A DNA stretch of 64,000 nt, taken from assembly GCF_003234935.1 (NCBI RefSeq), contig NZ_QKSB01000008.1, positions 1-64,000 of the forward strand, written 5' to 3'. The notes beneath the pieces were generated by a model. The model made no database searches. It was not told the origin of the DNA and was given only the letters and a program-made list of their open reading frames with translations. The stretch is from Putridiphycobacter roseus (GTDB lineage: Bacteria; Bacteroidota; Bacteroidia; Flavobacteriales_D; Crocinitomicaceae). A program made the position numbers and the translations under genes. How positions within the stretch are numbered: the first letter of the stretch is position 1; every line of letters starts with the position of its first letter. Of the stretch, positions 54,118 to 63,250 are shown piece by piece.

Positions 54118-55356
54118 ATGTACTGGAAAAAATTACCTTTTAAAACCATCAAGTCAAAAATATTTGAGGCGTTAGAAAATAACTTAAATTATAAAGACGA
54201 GCCAATATTAGGTTTACCAGCAACATATTTAGACCAAGAACAGTTTTATTTTAATGCCCCATTCTTAAAAGACGCACCTTTCTTGTCTACATTAATATCC
54301 AACCCAAATCACATAGGCTGTCACACATATAGCAAAGGTGAGTCCTATTTCTCGGGAACACAAGCTGTAGAAGTGGATGTTTTAAGGATATGTGCCGAAG
54401 AGATTTTAGGGGCTGAACCAAACTCCTATGATGGCTATGTTGCACCCGGAGGAACGGAAGCCAACATTCAAGCACAATGGATTTATAGAAATTACTTTGT
54501 AAAAGAAAAAAAAGCCAAGCTAGAAGAAATTGGTTTAATTTTTTCTGAAGACGTCCATTATTCTGCCTTTAAAGGGTGTAACATTTTAAGTATAAAACCC
54601 ATCACCATTAAAATTGATAAGGACAGAAATTGGGACTTGGTTGATTTAGAAAAACAATTAATTACACAAAAGCAATTAGGTATTAAATACCTAATCGTCC
54701 ATTTAACCATGGCTACTACCATGTATGGGAGTATAGATGTGCCAGGACCAATTATAGAAACCATTAAAGCGCATTTTGAAGACTACTTTGTCCATGTAGA
54801 TGCTGCATTCGGTGGCTTTATTTATCCATTTACCAATTCCGAATGTCAATTGACGTTTAAAAACGAATCTGTAAGCTCCATCACATTAGATGGCCATAAA
54901 ATGCTACAAGCACCCTATGGTACCGGTATATTTTTAGCTAGAAAAGGATTGATGGAATACGCCCAAACAGAAGAGGCATCTTATGTTCAGGGTACGGACT
55001 TTACTTTATGCGGCAGTCGTTCTGGAGCAAACGCAGTCTCTATGTGGATGATATTAATGTCACATGGGTCTGCCGGTTGGCAATATCAAATGGAAAGATT
55101 AATTGATAGAACAGACGGGATTTGCGAAAAATTAGATGAATTAAACATCCCTTACTATAGGAATCCTTATATGAACATAGTAGCCATGGATGCAAAATAC
55201 ATACCGATTGAAGTAGCAAAAAAATACCATTTAGTTGCCGACGATTTTAATAATCCAAAATGGTGGAAAATTGTAACCATGATGCACGTAAAAAAACATG
55301 TTATTGATAAATTTTTAATAGATTTGCAACAAGCATCCACAGTGTTTCATAATTAA
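54118..55356 (+). CDS. PLP-dependent group II-type decarboxylase
   Basis: Starting at ATG 54118 (a TTG six bases upstream is also open), the protein has 412 residues. It has the fold-type I pattern: GGTEANIQAQW for cofactor phosphate, HVDAAFGGF with the Asp that pairs with the pyridine ring, and the Schiff-base Lys at about K261 in TLDGHKMLQAP. The family decarboxylates amino acids such as glutamate, histidine, tyrosine or aspartate; the substrate cannot be assigned. The next gene, queD, starts 20 bases downstream, so they are likely co-transcribed. Confidence 0.82.
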   Translation: MYWKKLPFKTIKSKIFEALENNLNYKDEPILGLPATYLDQEQFYFNAPFLKDAPFLSTLISNPNHIGCHTYSKGESYFSGTQAVEVDVLRICAEEILGAEPNSYDGYVAPGGTEANIQAQWIYRNYFVKEKKAKLEEIGLIFSEDVHYSAFKGCNILSIKPITIKIDKDRNWDLVDLEKQLITQKQLGIKYLIVHLTMATTMYGSIDVPGPIIETIKAHFEDYFVHVDAAFGGFIYPFTNSECQLTFKNESVSSITLDGHKMLQAPYGTGIFLARKGLMEYAQTEEASYVQGTDFTLCGSRSGANAVSMWMILMSHGSAGWQYQMERLIDRTDGICEKLDELNIPYYRNPYMNIVAMDAKYIPIEVAKKYHLVADDFNNPKWWKIVTMMHVKKHVIDKFLIDLQQASTVFHN

Positions 55357-55376
55357 CCACTTTAAAAAATTATTGT

Positions 55377-55826
55377 ATGAATTTAAGAGTTACAAAAATA
55401 TTTGATTTCGAAACAGCCCATGTATTATGGGGTTATGACGGAAAATGTAAAAACATTCACGGCCATTCTTATAAACTAACCGTCACTATTTCGGGACCAT
55501 TAGTAAACGACTTGAAAGAAGTCAAAAATGGCATGATCATAGACTTTAGTGATTTAAAAAAGATTGTAAAATCCAACGTTGTAGAACCTTTTGACCATTG
55601 TTTATTGGTAAATGGTCAAACTCCACATAAAAAGTATACAGAAGTTGAAAATGGTTTTTCAAAAATCATGTTATGCGACTATCAACCTACAGCGGAGAAC
55701 ATGCTTATTGATATGGTGCAAAGAATCAGTACCAATTTACCTGATCATGTACAATTAAAATACGCCAAATTACAAGAGACTGAAAATAGTTTTGTAGAAT
55801 GGTTAGCAGAGGAAAATGGGCATTAA
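55377..55826 (+). CDS. queD: 6-carboxy-5,6,7,8-tetrahydropterin synthase
   Basis: The 149-residue enzyme makes the pterin intermediate of queuosine from dihydroneopterin triphosphate. Zinc ligands H15, H28 and H30 (FETAH, NIHGHSY) and the catalytic Cys24 in GKCKNIHGH are present, as are the PTAEN block and the ending KLQETENSFVEW. The spacing fits QueD better than eukaryotic PTPS. No other queuosine gene is in this window. It follows the decarboxylase gene and faces the convergent MlaD-like gene. Confidence 0.88.
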   Translation: MNLRVTKIFDFETAHVLWGYDGKCKNIHGHSYKLTVTISGPLVNDLKEVKNGMIIDFSDLKKIVKSNVVEPFDHCLLVNGQTPHKKYTEVENGFSKIMLCDYQPTAENMLIDMVQRISTNLPDHVQLKYAKLQETENSFVEWLAEENGH

Positions 55827-55829
55827 GAC

Positions 55830-56267
55830 CTAATTTTCTTTTCCGTTTTTATTTACTTTATCTTTTACCTTATCAAAGAGATTAGTTTTAATGGTTTGCA
55901 CCAATGAATCTACCAATTCATGCAGATTTTTAATCAAAATTACAGTATCTGAATAGGTCAGGTGCTCATAATCTTTACCCAATTCAATTTCAATTACTCT
56001 TTCTTTTAAAGATTCGTTGAATACATTTTTGAATTTAGAATTTTTTGGGATTTCTAATCCTTTTTTCACGCCTGCTTTAAATACTACTTTGTATTTATCA
56101 GAAACCATTACATCTTCAATTTCACCAATTTGTAAAGCATCCAAATAGATACCACTTCCAATGGAAAGCCCATTAGCTGATGAAGATTTAATAAAAAAAC
56201 TATCATTTTGATTACAAGCCGTTAACAACAAAATGAAAATGGTAAAAATTAAACTTCTTGATTTCAT
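55830..56267 (-). CDS. MlaD/MCE-domain lipoprotein
   Basis: Using ATG 56267 the protein has 145 residues with a lipobox (LLLTACNQ, Cys18); a longer frame to 56288 adds seven residues before the signal. Residues about 25-105 fit an MlaD/MCE domain: ANGLSIGSGIYLDALQIGEIEDVMVSD and LEIPKNSKFKNVF. A short C-terminal helix follows. MCE proteins take part in lipid transport between membranes, usually with an ABC permease and ATPase, which are absent here. This is therefore an isolated short form of uncertain role. It converges with queD with three bases between stops. Confidence 0.72.
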   Translation of the reverse strand: MKSRSLIFTIFILLLTACNQNDSFFIKSSSANGLSIGSGIYLDALQIGEIEDVMVSDKYKVVFKAGVKKGLEIPKNSKFKNVFNESLKERVIEIELGKDYEHLTYSDTVILIKNLHELVDSLVQTIKTNLFDKVKDKVNKNGKEN

Positions 56268-56334
56268 AATTAGTGCTTTAATTTCCATAAATTTAATATA
56301 ATTTCGATAAATTAGACTTTATTTTTAAAGATAC

Positions 56335-59300
56335 ATGCAAACTCAAGTACAGCCATTAAAAATTTACAATGCTTCTGCCGGTTCTGGTAAAACCTATACC
56401 TTGGTCCAAGATTATTTAAAAATTGTATTACACCATAAGGATCCTTTAAAATTTCGCTCTATTTTGGCCATGACTTTCACCAATAAAGCAGCAAATGAAA
56501 TGAAGGAAAGAGTATTGTCGGCACTTATAGATTTAAGTAAAACAAATCACTTGAAAACGCCCGAACAACTTGATTTTTTAGAGAACACCGCAAAAAATAT
56601 AAAATTAGCACCTGACATTATTGAAATTAGAGCGAAGGCAATTTTAAATAAAATATTACATAATTACAGTAGCTTTTCGGTAATGACTATTGATAAGTTT
56701 ACCCATAAAATCATCCGAACCTTTGCCAAAGATTTAGATATTTCCATTGATTTTAATGTCGAAATGGACACTACTGGATTTTTACAAAGCATTACCGATT
56801 TATTAATGGATGAAATTGGTAGAAATCAAAAACTAACAGGTCTTTTATTACGTTATACCAACCACAACTTGGACAATGAAAGGTCGTGGAATATTAAAAG
56901 AGATATTTACGAGTTTACCACATTACTTTTGAAAGAAGATGCGTTGGAGGCCATTGAACATTTAAAAGACTTGAATGAAGAAGACTTTATCAGCATTGGC
57001 GAAAATCTAAAAAAAGAGAATGCGATTATATTACAAGAATTGACTTCAACCGCCGAGGCTGCGATTCACCTCATTAAATCTTACCATTTAGAAGATGAAG
57101 ATTTTGCTAGTAAATCGAATGGGGTTTACGGTTTTTTCAAACGTACCTTAAGCAGGGTAGACGCATTGAGTAAAATGACTCCGCCATCAAAAACCATTTT
57201 GAAATATACCGAGAGCAATGAATTTTCCCATAAAAAAAGCCCCCACAAAGCAACTATTGATAGCATAAGTGACTTACTTGGTAAATATGTCCTACAACTC
57301 AATCAAATTATTACTGTAAGCGTACCTCAGCTTAAATTAAATAAGGAGATCAATAAAAACTTGAATAACTTGGCGATTCTTAAATATATTTTAGCCTTAA
57401 TTGAAAAAGTTAAAGCGGATGAAAACATTCTACTTTTATCTGATTTTTACAAAGAGATTGCAGCCATAATAACCAGAGAGAGAGTCCCTTTTATTTACGA
57501 AAGACTAGGCATTAGATACCAACATTTTTTATTGGACGAATTTCAGGACACTTCACAAATGCAATGGGTTAATCTAATACCACTGGTACATAATTCACTT
57601 GCACAACAGCATGAAAACTTGATTGTTGGGGATGGAAAGCAAGCCATTTACCGTTGGAGAAATGGAGAAGTGGAACAATTCACTAAGCTTCCGGGTGAAA
57701 TACATAATCCAAAGGGTATCCCCTCATTAAAAGAAGCCGAAAACTTGTTTTCGGTGATGGGAAGAAAGGAGAATCTAGAATCAAATTATCGTTCCTCAGC
57801 GGAAATTGTCAATTTTAACAATACATTTTTCACCGAGTTAAGTCAACAAATTTCAGCACCCTTGGCTTATATATACGACGGGTTAAATCAAGCCGTGACT
57901 AAAAAATTTAAAGGTTATGTTGAAGCTACTTTTTTTACCGATAATGATGAAGATGCACAATTAGAAAATGTGTTGAATACTGTAAAGAAAGCGGTAAACG
58001 CTGGCTTCTCTTTTAGTGACATTTGCATCATTACCCGAAACAATAGGAATGGGGCAAATATTGCCAATTACTTAACCGATCATGACTATCCTGTAATTTC
58101 ACCGGATAGTTTATTTATTGGCAAGGATAAGTACGTTCAGTTTTTACATTATCTAATGCAATCGCTTACGAATTTTAACGATAAGAATGCCCAAGTAAAA
58201 ACAATAGAGCATTATTGTGAGATTACAGCGGCAGTGGTTCCTGATTTTATTATTGACAAATCACTTCCATTCCCTAGTTTAGAAAATTATTTTGAAGCTT
58301 TCGGCATACATGTATTAGCGCCCGAGCACTTTCAAAACATATATGAATACGTAGAGTTTTTACTAGAAACATTTGATATTGATGCAACCGATAATGTTTA
58401 TTTACAATTCTTCATGGAGTCTATTCATCAATTTGAGGTGAATAAAAACGTAAATATCCGTGCATTTTTAGATTGGTTCAAAGACAAGGGAAAGGAAAAA
58501 TCAATCATCAGTCCAGAAGGTTCAAATGCCATTAGCATCATGACCATTCACAAATCAAAAGGCCTGCAGTTCCCTGTGGTTATCTGTCCTCTGTTTAATT
58601 GGAGTCCAAAATTAGACCGACAACAAATTTGGGTGATAGCACCTGGTGAAAGACTGCCTGCTTATTTTGTGAAAACGACAAAATATTTAGCTGAAACACC
58701 TTTAAAAGACTTGTATGAAATAGAAAAAGCTAAGTTTGAACTCGACACCATCAATATGCTATACGTGGCATTTACAAGACCAGAAATTGCCTTATTCATC
58801 ACTGGTGACATGAGTAGTACCGTAGTGAAAAATCAAATTGAACCACTGGTCAAAAACATGCCTGACTTTAGTTTAATAGGCGACACCTATCGTTATGGAG
58901 AATTAATAAATTATAAGCCTGCAAAAAAAGTAAGCAAAGAAAAATTTGAAATTCAATTTTTAAAACAAAAAATGAATAAGCCAAGTTTAAGTTATAAAAG
59001 TGCATTAGAATGGGACATTGAATCCTTAGATGAGAAAAGAAATTTTGGCACCATGGTTCATCATGTTTTATCTATCTTAAAAACGCCACAAGAACTTCCT
59101 TCAAAATTAAAAGAATTAGCCATTAAACAGGGGCTCACCAACAAAGAAGTCATTGCTTTAGAACAATACATTAGTCCACTGTTTAAAAACGAAAGGTTTG
59201 CCGCTTATTTTACACCCGAAGCCATGAATGAAACGGCATTAATAGATAACCATGGCATGAAATTTATACCAGACAAAATCATACAAACAGCGACAGAAGT

Positions 59301-59448
59301 GTTGGTGGTTGATTTTAAAACAGGTCAAAATTCACCTGCACATCTCAAACAAGTAGGACAATACATTAAACTACTAAAAGACATGGGGCATGATAATGTA
59401 AATGGTGAATTATGCTATACGGAAGGTATGACATTTATAACAGTATAA
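56335..59448 (+). CDS. UvrD/RecB-type helicase-nuclease (AddA-like)
   Basis: The 1037-residue protein has a superfamily 1 helicase core with Walker A ASAGSGKT (13-20), motif Ia AMTFTNKAANEMKERV, the Walker B region HFLLDEFQDTSQMQW, motif III GDGKQAIYRWRNGE, motif V SIMTIHKSKGLQFPVV and motif VI MLYVAFTRPE. A RecB-like PD-(D/E)XK nuclease follows at the C-terminus (GTMVHHVLS, FIPDKII, VVDFKTG). It likely resects DNA double-strand breaks as AddA does. The usual AddB partner is not in this window. The gene stands alone on the plus strand between minus-strand genes. Confidence 0.9.
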   Translation: MQTQVQPLKIYNASAGSGKTYTLVQDYLKIVLHHKDPLKFRSILAMTFTNKAANEMKERVLSALIDLSKTNHLKTPEQLDFLENTAKNIKLAPDIIEIRAKAILNKILHNYSSFSVMTIDKFTHKIIRTFAKDLDISIDFNVEMDTTGFLQSITDLLMDEIGRNQKLTGLLLRYTNHNLDNERSWNIKRDIYEFTTLLLKEDALEAIEHLKDLNEEDFISIGENLKKENAIILQELTSTAEAAIHLIKSYHLEDEDFASKSNGVYGFFKRTLSRVDALSKMTPPSKTILKYTESNEFSHKKSPHKATIDSISDLLGKYVLQLNQIITVSVPQLKLNKEINKNLNNLAILKYILALIEKVKADENILLLSDFYKEIAAIITRERVPFIYERLGIRYQHFLLDEFQDTSQMQWVNLIPLVHNSLAQQHENLIVGDGKQAIYRWRNGEVEQFTKLPGEIHNPKGIPSLKEAENLFSVMGRKENLESNYRSSAEIVNFNNTFFTELSQQISAPLAYIYDGLNQAVTKKFKGYVEATFFTDNDEDAQLENVLNTVKKAVNAGFSFSDICIITRNNRNGANIANYLTDHDYPVISPDSLFIGKDKYVQFLHYLMQSLTNFNDKNAQVKTIEHYCEITAAVVPDFIIDKSLPFPSLENYFEAFGIHVLAPEHFQNIYEYVEFLLETFDIDATDNVYLQFFMESIHQFEVNKNVNIRAFLDWFKDKGKEKSIISPEGSNAISIMTIHKSKGLQFPVVICPLFNWSPKLDRQQIWVIAPGERLPAYFVKTTKYLAETPLKDLYEIEKAKFELDTINMLYVAFTRPEIALFITGDMSSTVVKNQIEPLVKNMPDFSLIGDTYRYGELINYKPAKKVSKEKFEIQFLKQKMNKPSLSYKSALEWDIESLDEKRNFGTMVHHVLSILKTPQELPSKLKELAIKQGLTNKEVIALEQYISPLFKNERFAAYFTPEAMNETALIDNHGMKFIPDKIIQTATEVLVVDFKTGQNSPAHLKQVGQYIKLLKDMGHDNVNGELCYTEGMTFITV

Positions 59449-59462
59449 TTAAGCTGTTTTAT

Positions 59463-59582
59463 CTAGCAACCACAACTATCCCCACCACAGGATTTTTTTG
59501 CTTTTTTCTTTCCAAAAAAACGCACACCTAGGTAAGTTAATGCTAAGGCGAAAAGACTATATACAATTATAGTTTGTATCAT
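59463..59582 (-). CDS. FeoB-associated Cys-rich membrane protein
   Basis: The 39-residue protein has one membrane helix (IIVYSLFALALTYLGVRFF) and a C-terminal KKKAKKSCGGDSCGC. Its ATG overlaps the stop codon of feoB (TGATG), so it is the third gene of the feo operon. Such small Cys-rich proteins follow feoB in many bacteria and may bind iron or act like FeoC. The longer frame to 59660 would run inside feoB and is rejected. Confidence 0.85.
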   Translation of the reverse strand: MIQTIIVYSLFALALTYLGVRFFGKKKAKKSCGGDSCGC

Positions 59583-61648
59583 CAGGCAAGTAATTGGTAA
59601 ACGATTAAAGACACTAGGTAAGCAAACACACTCATATAAGAAAACTGTACTACCGTCCATTTTAAAGACTTCGTCTCTTTGTAGGTCACAGCTACGGTAC
59701 TAAAACACTGTAAAGCAAACGCATAAAACATCAACAAAGAAACCGAAGTCGCTAGGCTAAAAGTAGCCATACCAGTATTTGCATTTACTTCTCTTTGCAT
59801 TTTTTCTTTGATCGTTAAAGGTTCTTCTGAATCAATGTTATAAATAATGGCCATGGTACTAATAAATACTTCTCTAGCGGCTAAAGAAGAAATTAATGCA
59901 ATTCCTATTTTCCAGTCATAACCTAAAGGTTTAATTACGGGTTCAATTTTTTTTCCAATCCAACCTAAATAAGAATTCTCCAACTTAAAATGAGCCAATT
60001 CGCTATCAAAAGCGTCTCCCACCAATTTCACATCTTGGGCAGCCACCAATGTTTCTGCGTTTTCAAATTTATCGCCTCCATTGGTTGCAAGTACAAATAA
60101 TATAATCGAGGTGGCTACGATAATTTTACCTGCATTAGTCACAAAAGAACTCACACTTTTCCATACTGAAATACCTATATTACGCATACTAGGCACCAAA
60201 TACCGTGGCATTTCAAGTATTAAATTACTCTTATGTTTCGATTTAAGGATCATTTTAAATACCCAAGCCGATAGTAAGGCAGAAACTATCCCTAACAAAT
60301 ACATGCCTAGCATTGCTAGCCCTTGCAGTCCAAAAGGACCAATATAAGTGTTGGGTACTATTAAGGCGATTAAAATAACATACACAGGAATTCGAGCAGA
60401 GCAAGTCAATAAAGGGGCGACTAAAATGGTAATCAATCGCTCTTTTCTATTCTCAATCGTCCTAGTGGCCATTATACTTGGTATCGCACAAGCCATTCCT
60501 GAAATTAATGGCACTACACTTTTTCCTGACATACCAAAACGCTGCATTATTCGGTCCATCAAGAACACTATTCTGGTCATGTACCCCGTTTCTTCGAGAA
60601 TGGCAAAAAAGAAAAATAGAATAGAAATTTGCGGAATAAAAATAACAACTCCGCCAATTCCAGGTATTAAACCTTCCGTTACTAAATCACTCAAATAACC
60701 TTCTGGAAGTAGATCTTTTAAAAAACTGCCAATAGCGGTGGTTCCCTCATCAATCCAATCCATAGGAAATGCTGCCAGGGTAAAAATGGCTTGAAAAACC
60801 AAAAACATAATCCCTAAAAAAATGGCATACCCCCAAATTGGATGCATTAAAATACGATCTAGTCTGGTTGAAAAATCGGAAGCCTTTGTTTTGTCTTCCC
60901 GGTAAACTTCCGTAAAGTAGGAGTTTATTAACTTATACCGAAGAATAGATTCGTTTACCCTTAATTTATGTGGTGTTGTATTTCCGTTAGAAAGTGCATG
61001 CACCAATTCTTTTTCTTCTTTAAATATTAATTGTAAAAAACCTGCATAGGTAGATGTTAAACCAGAATTTTGTGCAAAAGCTTTTAATTTTTCTTTATCT
61101 AAACTAAGGTTATAATTGCTAATTTCAGACTTTGATTCAGGTACTTTTTCAAGCATCATTTTCTTCAAATCTTCAATCCCTTCTCCCGTTTTAGCGGATA
61201 CCCCCAGTACTGGACAACCAACTAATTTCCCAAGTTTTTCTAAATCAATAAAAATACCTTGTTTTTTAGCAGCATCTAACATATTGACCACTAAAACTAC
61301 GGGCATTTCCAAATCTTTTATTTGGTGAAATAAGTATAAATTTCTTTTAAAGTTTAAAGCAGAAACAACTACCAGTATTTTTTCAGGTTTATTTACTGTA
61401 TCTGTATTGGTTAAAAAATCATATACTACTCTTTCGTCCTCTGAAGTAGGAAAAATACTATTAATTCCTGGTAAGTCGATTAATTCTACCTCTTGACCTG
61501 CTACCTTAACAAAACCTTTTACTTGATCAACCGTAACCCCAGGATAATTCCCTGTTTTTTGATTCAGTCCGCAAAGTTTGTTAAACAAGGTAGTTTTTCC
61601 AATATTCGGATTTCCGATTAATGCAATTTGATGACGTTCTTCTTTCAT
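59582..61648 (-). CDS. feoB: Ferrous iron transporter FeoB
   Basis: The 688-residue protein has an N-terminal G domain with G1 motif GNPNIGKTT (12-20), G3 DLPGINS and the NMLDAAKK segment (G4), a guanine dissociation inhibitor-like helical part and a membrane region with about ten helices including the two Gate motifs (around ILVAPLLTCSARIPVYVI and the later ISSLAAREVFISTMA). FeoB takes up Fe2+ across the inner membrane in low oxygen, which fits the nearby micro-aerobic oxidase. It lies four bases after feoA. It is shorter than the E. coli protein (773 residues) but complete in motifs. Confidence 0.95.
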   Translation of the reverse strand: MKEERHQIALIGNPNIGKTTLFNKLCGLNQKTGNYPGVTVDQVKGFVKVAGQEVELIDLPGINSIFPTSEDERVVYDFLTNTDTVNKPEKILVVVSALNFKRNLYLFHQIKDLEMPVVLVVNMLDAAKKQGIFIDLEKLGKLVGCPVLGVSAKTGEGIEDLKKMMLEKVPESKSEISNYNLSLDKEKLKAFAQNSGLTSTYAGFLQLIFKEEKELVHALSNGNTTPHKLRVNESILRYKLINSYFTEVYREDKTKASDFSTRLDRILMHPIWGYAIFLGIMFLVFQAIFTLAAFPMDWIDEGTTAIGSFLKDLLPEGYLSDLVTEGLIPGIGGVVIFIPQISILFFFFAILEETGYMTRIVFLMDRIMQRFGMSGKSVVPLISGMACAIPSIMATRTIENRKERLITILVAPLLTCSARIPVYVILIALIVPNTYIGPFGLQGLAMLGMYLLGIVSALLSAWVFKMILKSKHKSNLILEMPRYLVPSMRNIGISVWKSVSSFVTNAGKIIVATSIILFVLATNGGDKFENAETLVAAQDVKLVGDAFDSELAHFKLENSYLGWIGKKIEPVIKPLGYDWKIGIALISSLAAREVFISTMAIIYNIDSEEPLTIKEKMQREVNANTGMATFSLATSVSLLMFYAFALQCFSTVAVTYKETKSLKWTVVQFSYMSVFAYLVSLIVYQLLA

Positions 61649-61652
61649 TAAT

Positions 61653-61877
61653 TTACGCTTCTAATAGAATGAAATATGCGTCTTTTTTTCTGATAATTAT
61701 TTTAGTGCCATTTACCAGAACAGCTAAAGGACCATTAAAAGGCGCCTTGTTTTGAACCGACAAAAAAACACCTGGCATTATCCCTAACTCGACCAATCTA
61801 GCAAGCACCTCTTCACTTTCAATAGCAGTAATTTTAGCGGCAACTCTTTGCTTTAGTTTTGTCAGTCGAATGTTCAT
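61653..61877 (-). CDS. feoA: Ferrous iron transport protein FeoA
   Basis: The 74-residue SH3-like protein has the usual FeoA pattern (VARLVELGIMPGVFLSVQNKAPFNGPLAVLVNGTKIIIRK). It is needed with FeoB for iron uptake. It is the first gene of the feo operon and its promoter region carries an 11-bp direct repeat and a -7 element. Confidence 0.93.
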   Translation of the reverse strand: MNIRLTKLKQRVAAKITAIESEEVLARLVELGIMPGVFLSVQNKAPFNGPLAVLVNGTKIIIRKKDAYFILLEA

Positions 61878-61884
61878 TTTGTTT

Positions 61885-61933
61885 ATTTAGAACAAATATA
61901 AATAATAATTTACAACTGGTGAATTTAGAACAA
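61885..61933 (-). promoter_or_regulatory. feo promoter with 11-bp direct repeat
   Basis: On the minus strand TTGTTCTAAAT occurs at 61885-61895 and 61923-61933, 38 bases apart. The proximal copy overlaps a -7 element TATATTTG (61893-61900) that lies 15 bases before the feoA ATG. The layout fits a repressor site, for example for an iron-dependent regulator, but no regulator is identified. Confidence 0.45.
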
Positions 61934-62045
61934 CTGATATTTATCAATTATTAAGAAATTGTGAAATTTTTAAGACCTTTAGTCTTTCGAAAAGAACAAT
62001 AACTCATGTTGTACAATCCTTCAAAAAATAAAAACCCACTCTTTA

Positions 62046-62945
62046 TTACAAGCCCAATTCCTTTCTAAGGACCGTATCTTTCACACTATTTTTATTCCAA
62101 TAATCACTTCTTATACTTTTGATTCGTGTTGCGGTTGTCGTTTGTTTCTTGTAAGTTTCTTCCCAACCTTCAATTGCAAATGGAAAGATTTTTTCAAATT
62201 TAATAATGAGTACCCGATTTAATTCAGGATATGACAATTGGTAATAATTTAAGCTGTCTTTTTCTACTAATGTTGCATTGACCTGAAAAACTTTCACTTG
62301 CTGATGATTCATACCGAAAAATTCCAAAGAAGGAATCATTTTCAAGCTACCCAATGGTAAACTTTTTGGATCCATTCGAATATTCGTCCATATGTCATTT
62401 TCTAAGTAACTTTTTTTAATCTTGAATTTATCGTCTCCATTGCCTTCAAAGTAGGAATGAGAATTTACTTCGAATTTTTTTCGATTATTCAATTGAATAT
62501 AAGTCTGACCGCACCATTCTTGGCTAGAAAAAGTGGCTTTAATCGCATGATCATTTTTATCTATAGGGGTAAAAACGCTCCCCATAACGGAATATGGATA
62601 AATGCCTGTCAAATACTTTTTTGTACTATTTAATTTCAAGACAGTAATATTTTCAGGACTGCTTTGGTCGGCTTTCACTTGTTTTTTTGGCAAAAACTGT
62701 TCCGTTACAAATATTAAAACGGCTTTACCTTCATGTATTTCACCATAACGGGCTTGACTCAACTCATATGCTGTCAGTTCAGCTGTGCCATTATACCAGT
62801 AATCGCTAAACTGTTTTTGGTTCTCTTTAGAAAAATCACTTTTGTTTAAATTGAAATCAACCAAAGCCTCGGAATTACTGCTACTTACGCCTAAGCAGGA
62901 ACTCAAACTTATTGACAATAAAATAATATTTACAATTGTTTTCAT
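62046..62945 (-). CDS. Lipoprotein of Flavobacteriales-type unknown family
   Basis: Using the ATG at 62945 the protein has 299 residues with a lipobox (ISLSSC, Cys17). The body has conserved-looking blocks: YWYNGTAELTAYELSQARYGEIHEGKAVLIFVTE, KKYLTGIYPYSVMGSVFTP and SSQEWCGQTYIQLN. I recall close relatives often labelled septum formation inhibitor Maf, but the protein has no Maf nucleotide-pyrophosphatase motif, so I do not accept that name. It lies between the feo promoter and a secreted sorting-domain gene. Function is unknown. Confidence 0.65.
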   Translation of the reverse strand: MKTIVNIILLSISLSSCLGVSSSNSEALVDFNLNKSDFSKENQKQFSDYWYNGTAELTAYELSQARYGEIHEGKAVLIFVTEQFLPKKQVKADQSSPENITVLKLNSTKKYLTGIYPYSVMGSVFTPIDKNDHAIKATFSSQEWCGQTYIQLNNRKKFEVNSHSYFEGNGDDKFKIKKSYLENDIWTNIRMDPKSLPLGSLKMIPSLEFFGMNHQQVKVFQVNATLVEKDSLNYYQLSYPELNRVLIIKFEKIFPFAIEGWEETYKKQTTTATRIKSIRSDYWNKNSVKDTVLRKELGL

Positions 62946-63004
62946 AATTAACATTTATAAGGTGGGGTAAGCGACAACAAGCCCTTGATGCAGTGTTGAC
63001 CAGT

Positions 63005-63044
63005 AATGCTGTACTGTTCTTCCAAATGCTGTACTGTTCTTCCA
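63005..63044. repeat. Perfect 20-bp tandem duplication
   Basis: The 20-base unit AATGCTGTACTGTTCTTCCA occurs twice back to back in the gap between the lipoprotein gene and the sorting-domain gene. It is a local duplication with no evident coding role. The rest of the gap 62946-63250 shows only a terminator. Confidence 0.8.
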
Positions 63045-63086
63045 AAGGTAAACAATCGCCTGTTTCCACACCAAAGAATTAAAGAA

Positions 63087-63123
63087 AGAAAAGCCCACAT
63101 TCTTGTATTCGGAACGTGGGCTT
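63087..63123 (-). terminator. Terminator of the type A sorting-domain gene
   Basis: The arms AAGCCCAC (63091-63098) and GTGGGCTT (63116-63123) pair perfectly; read on the minus strand the hairpin is followed by TTTTC. It lies about 130 bases after the stop codon at 63251 and argues against a coding role for the open frame 62955-63233. Confidence 0.65.
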
Positions 63124-63250
63124 AACAAAATATAAGTAGGGTTTAGTTTGTCGTGATCTGAGCCATTTGTTATACCAAATTTCTTTCCATACTCCAATAA
63201 AACATGTACTTCCAAAGAGGTAGACATTTTCAATTCATGAAAATAGCAGC

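Noticed and set aside
62955..63233. Open frame of 92 codons on the minus strand before the lipoprotein gene
   Set aside because: It covers the terminator hairpin at 63087-63123 and the 20-bp duplication, and shows no domain or signal.
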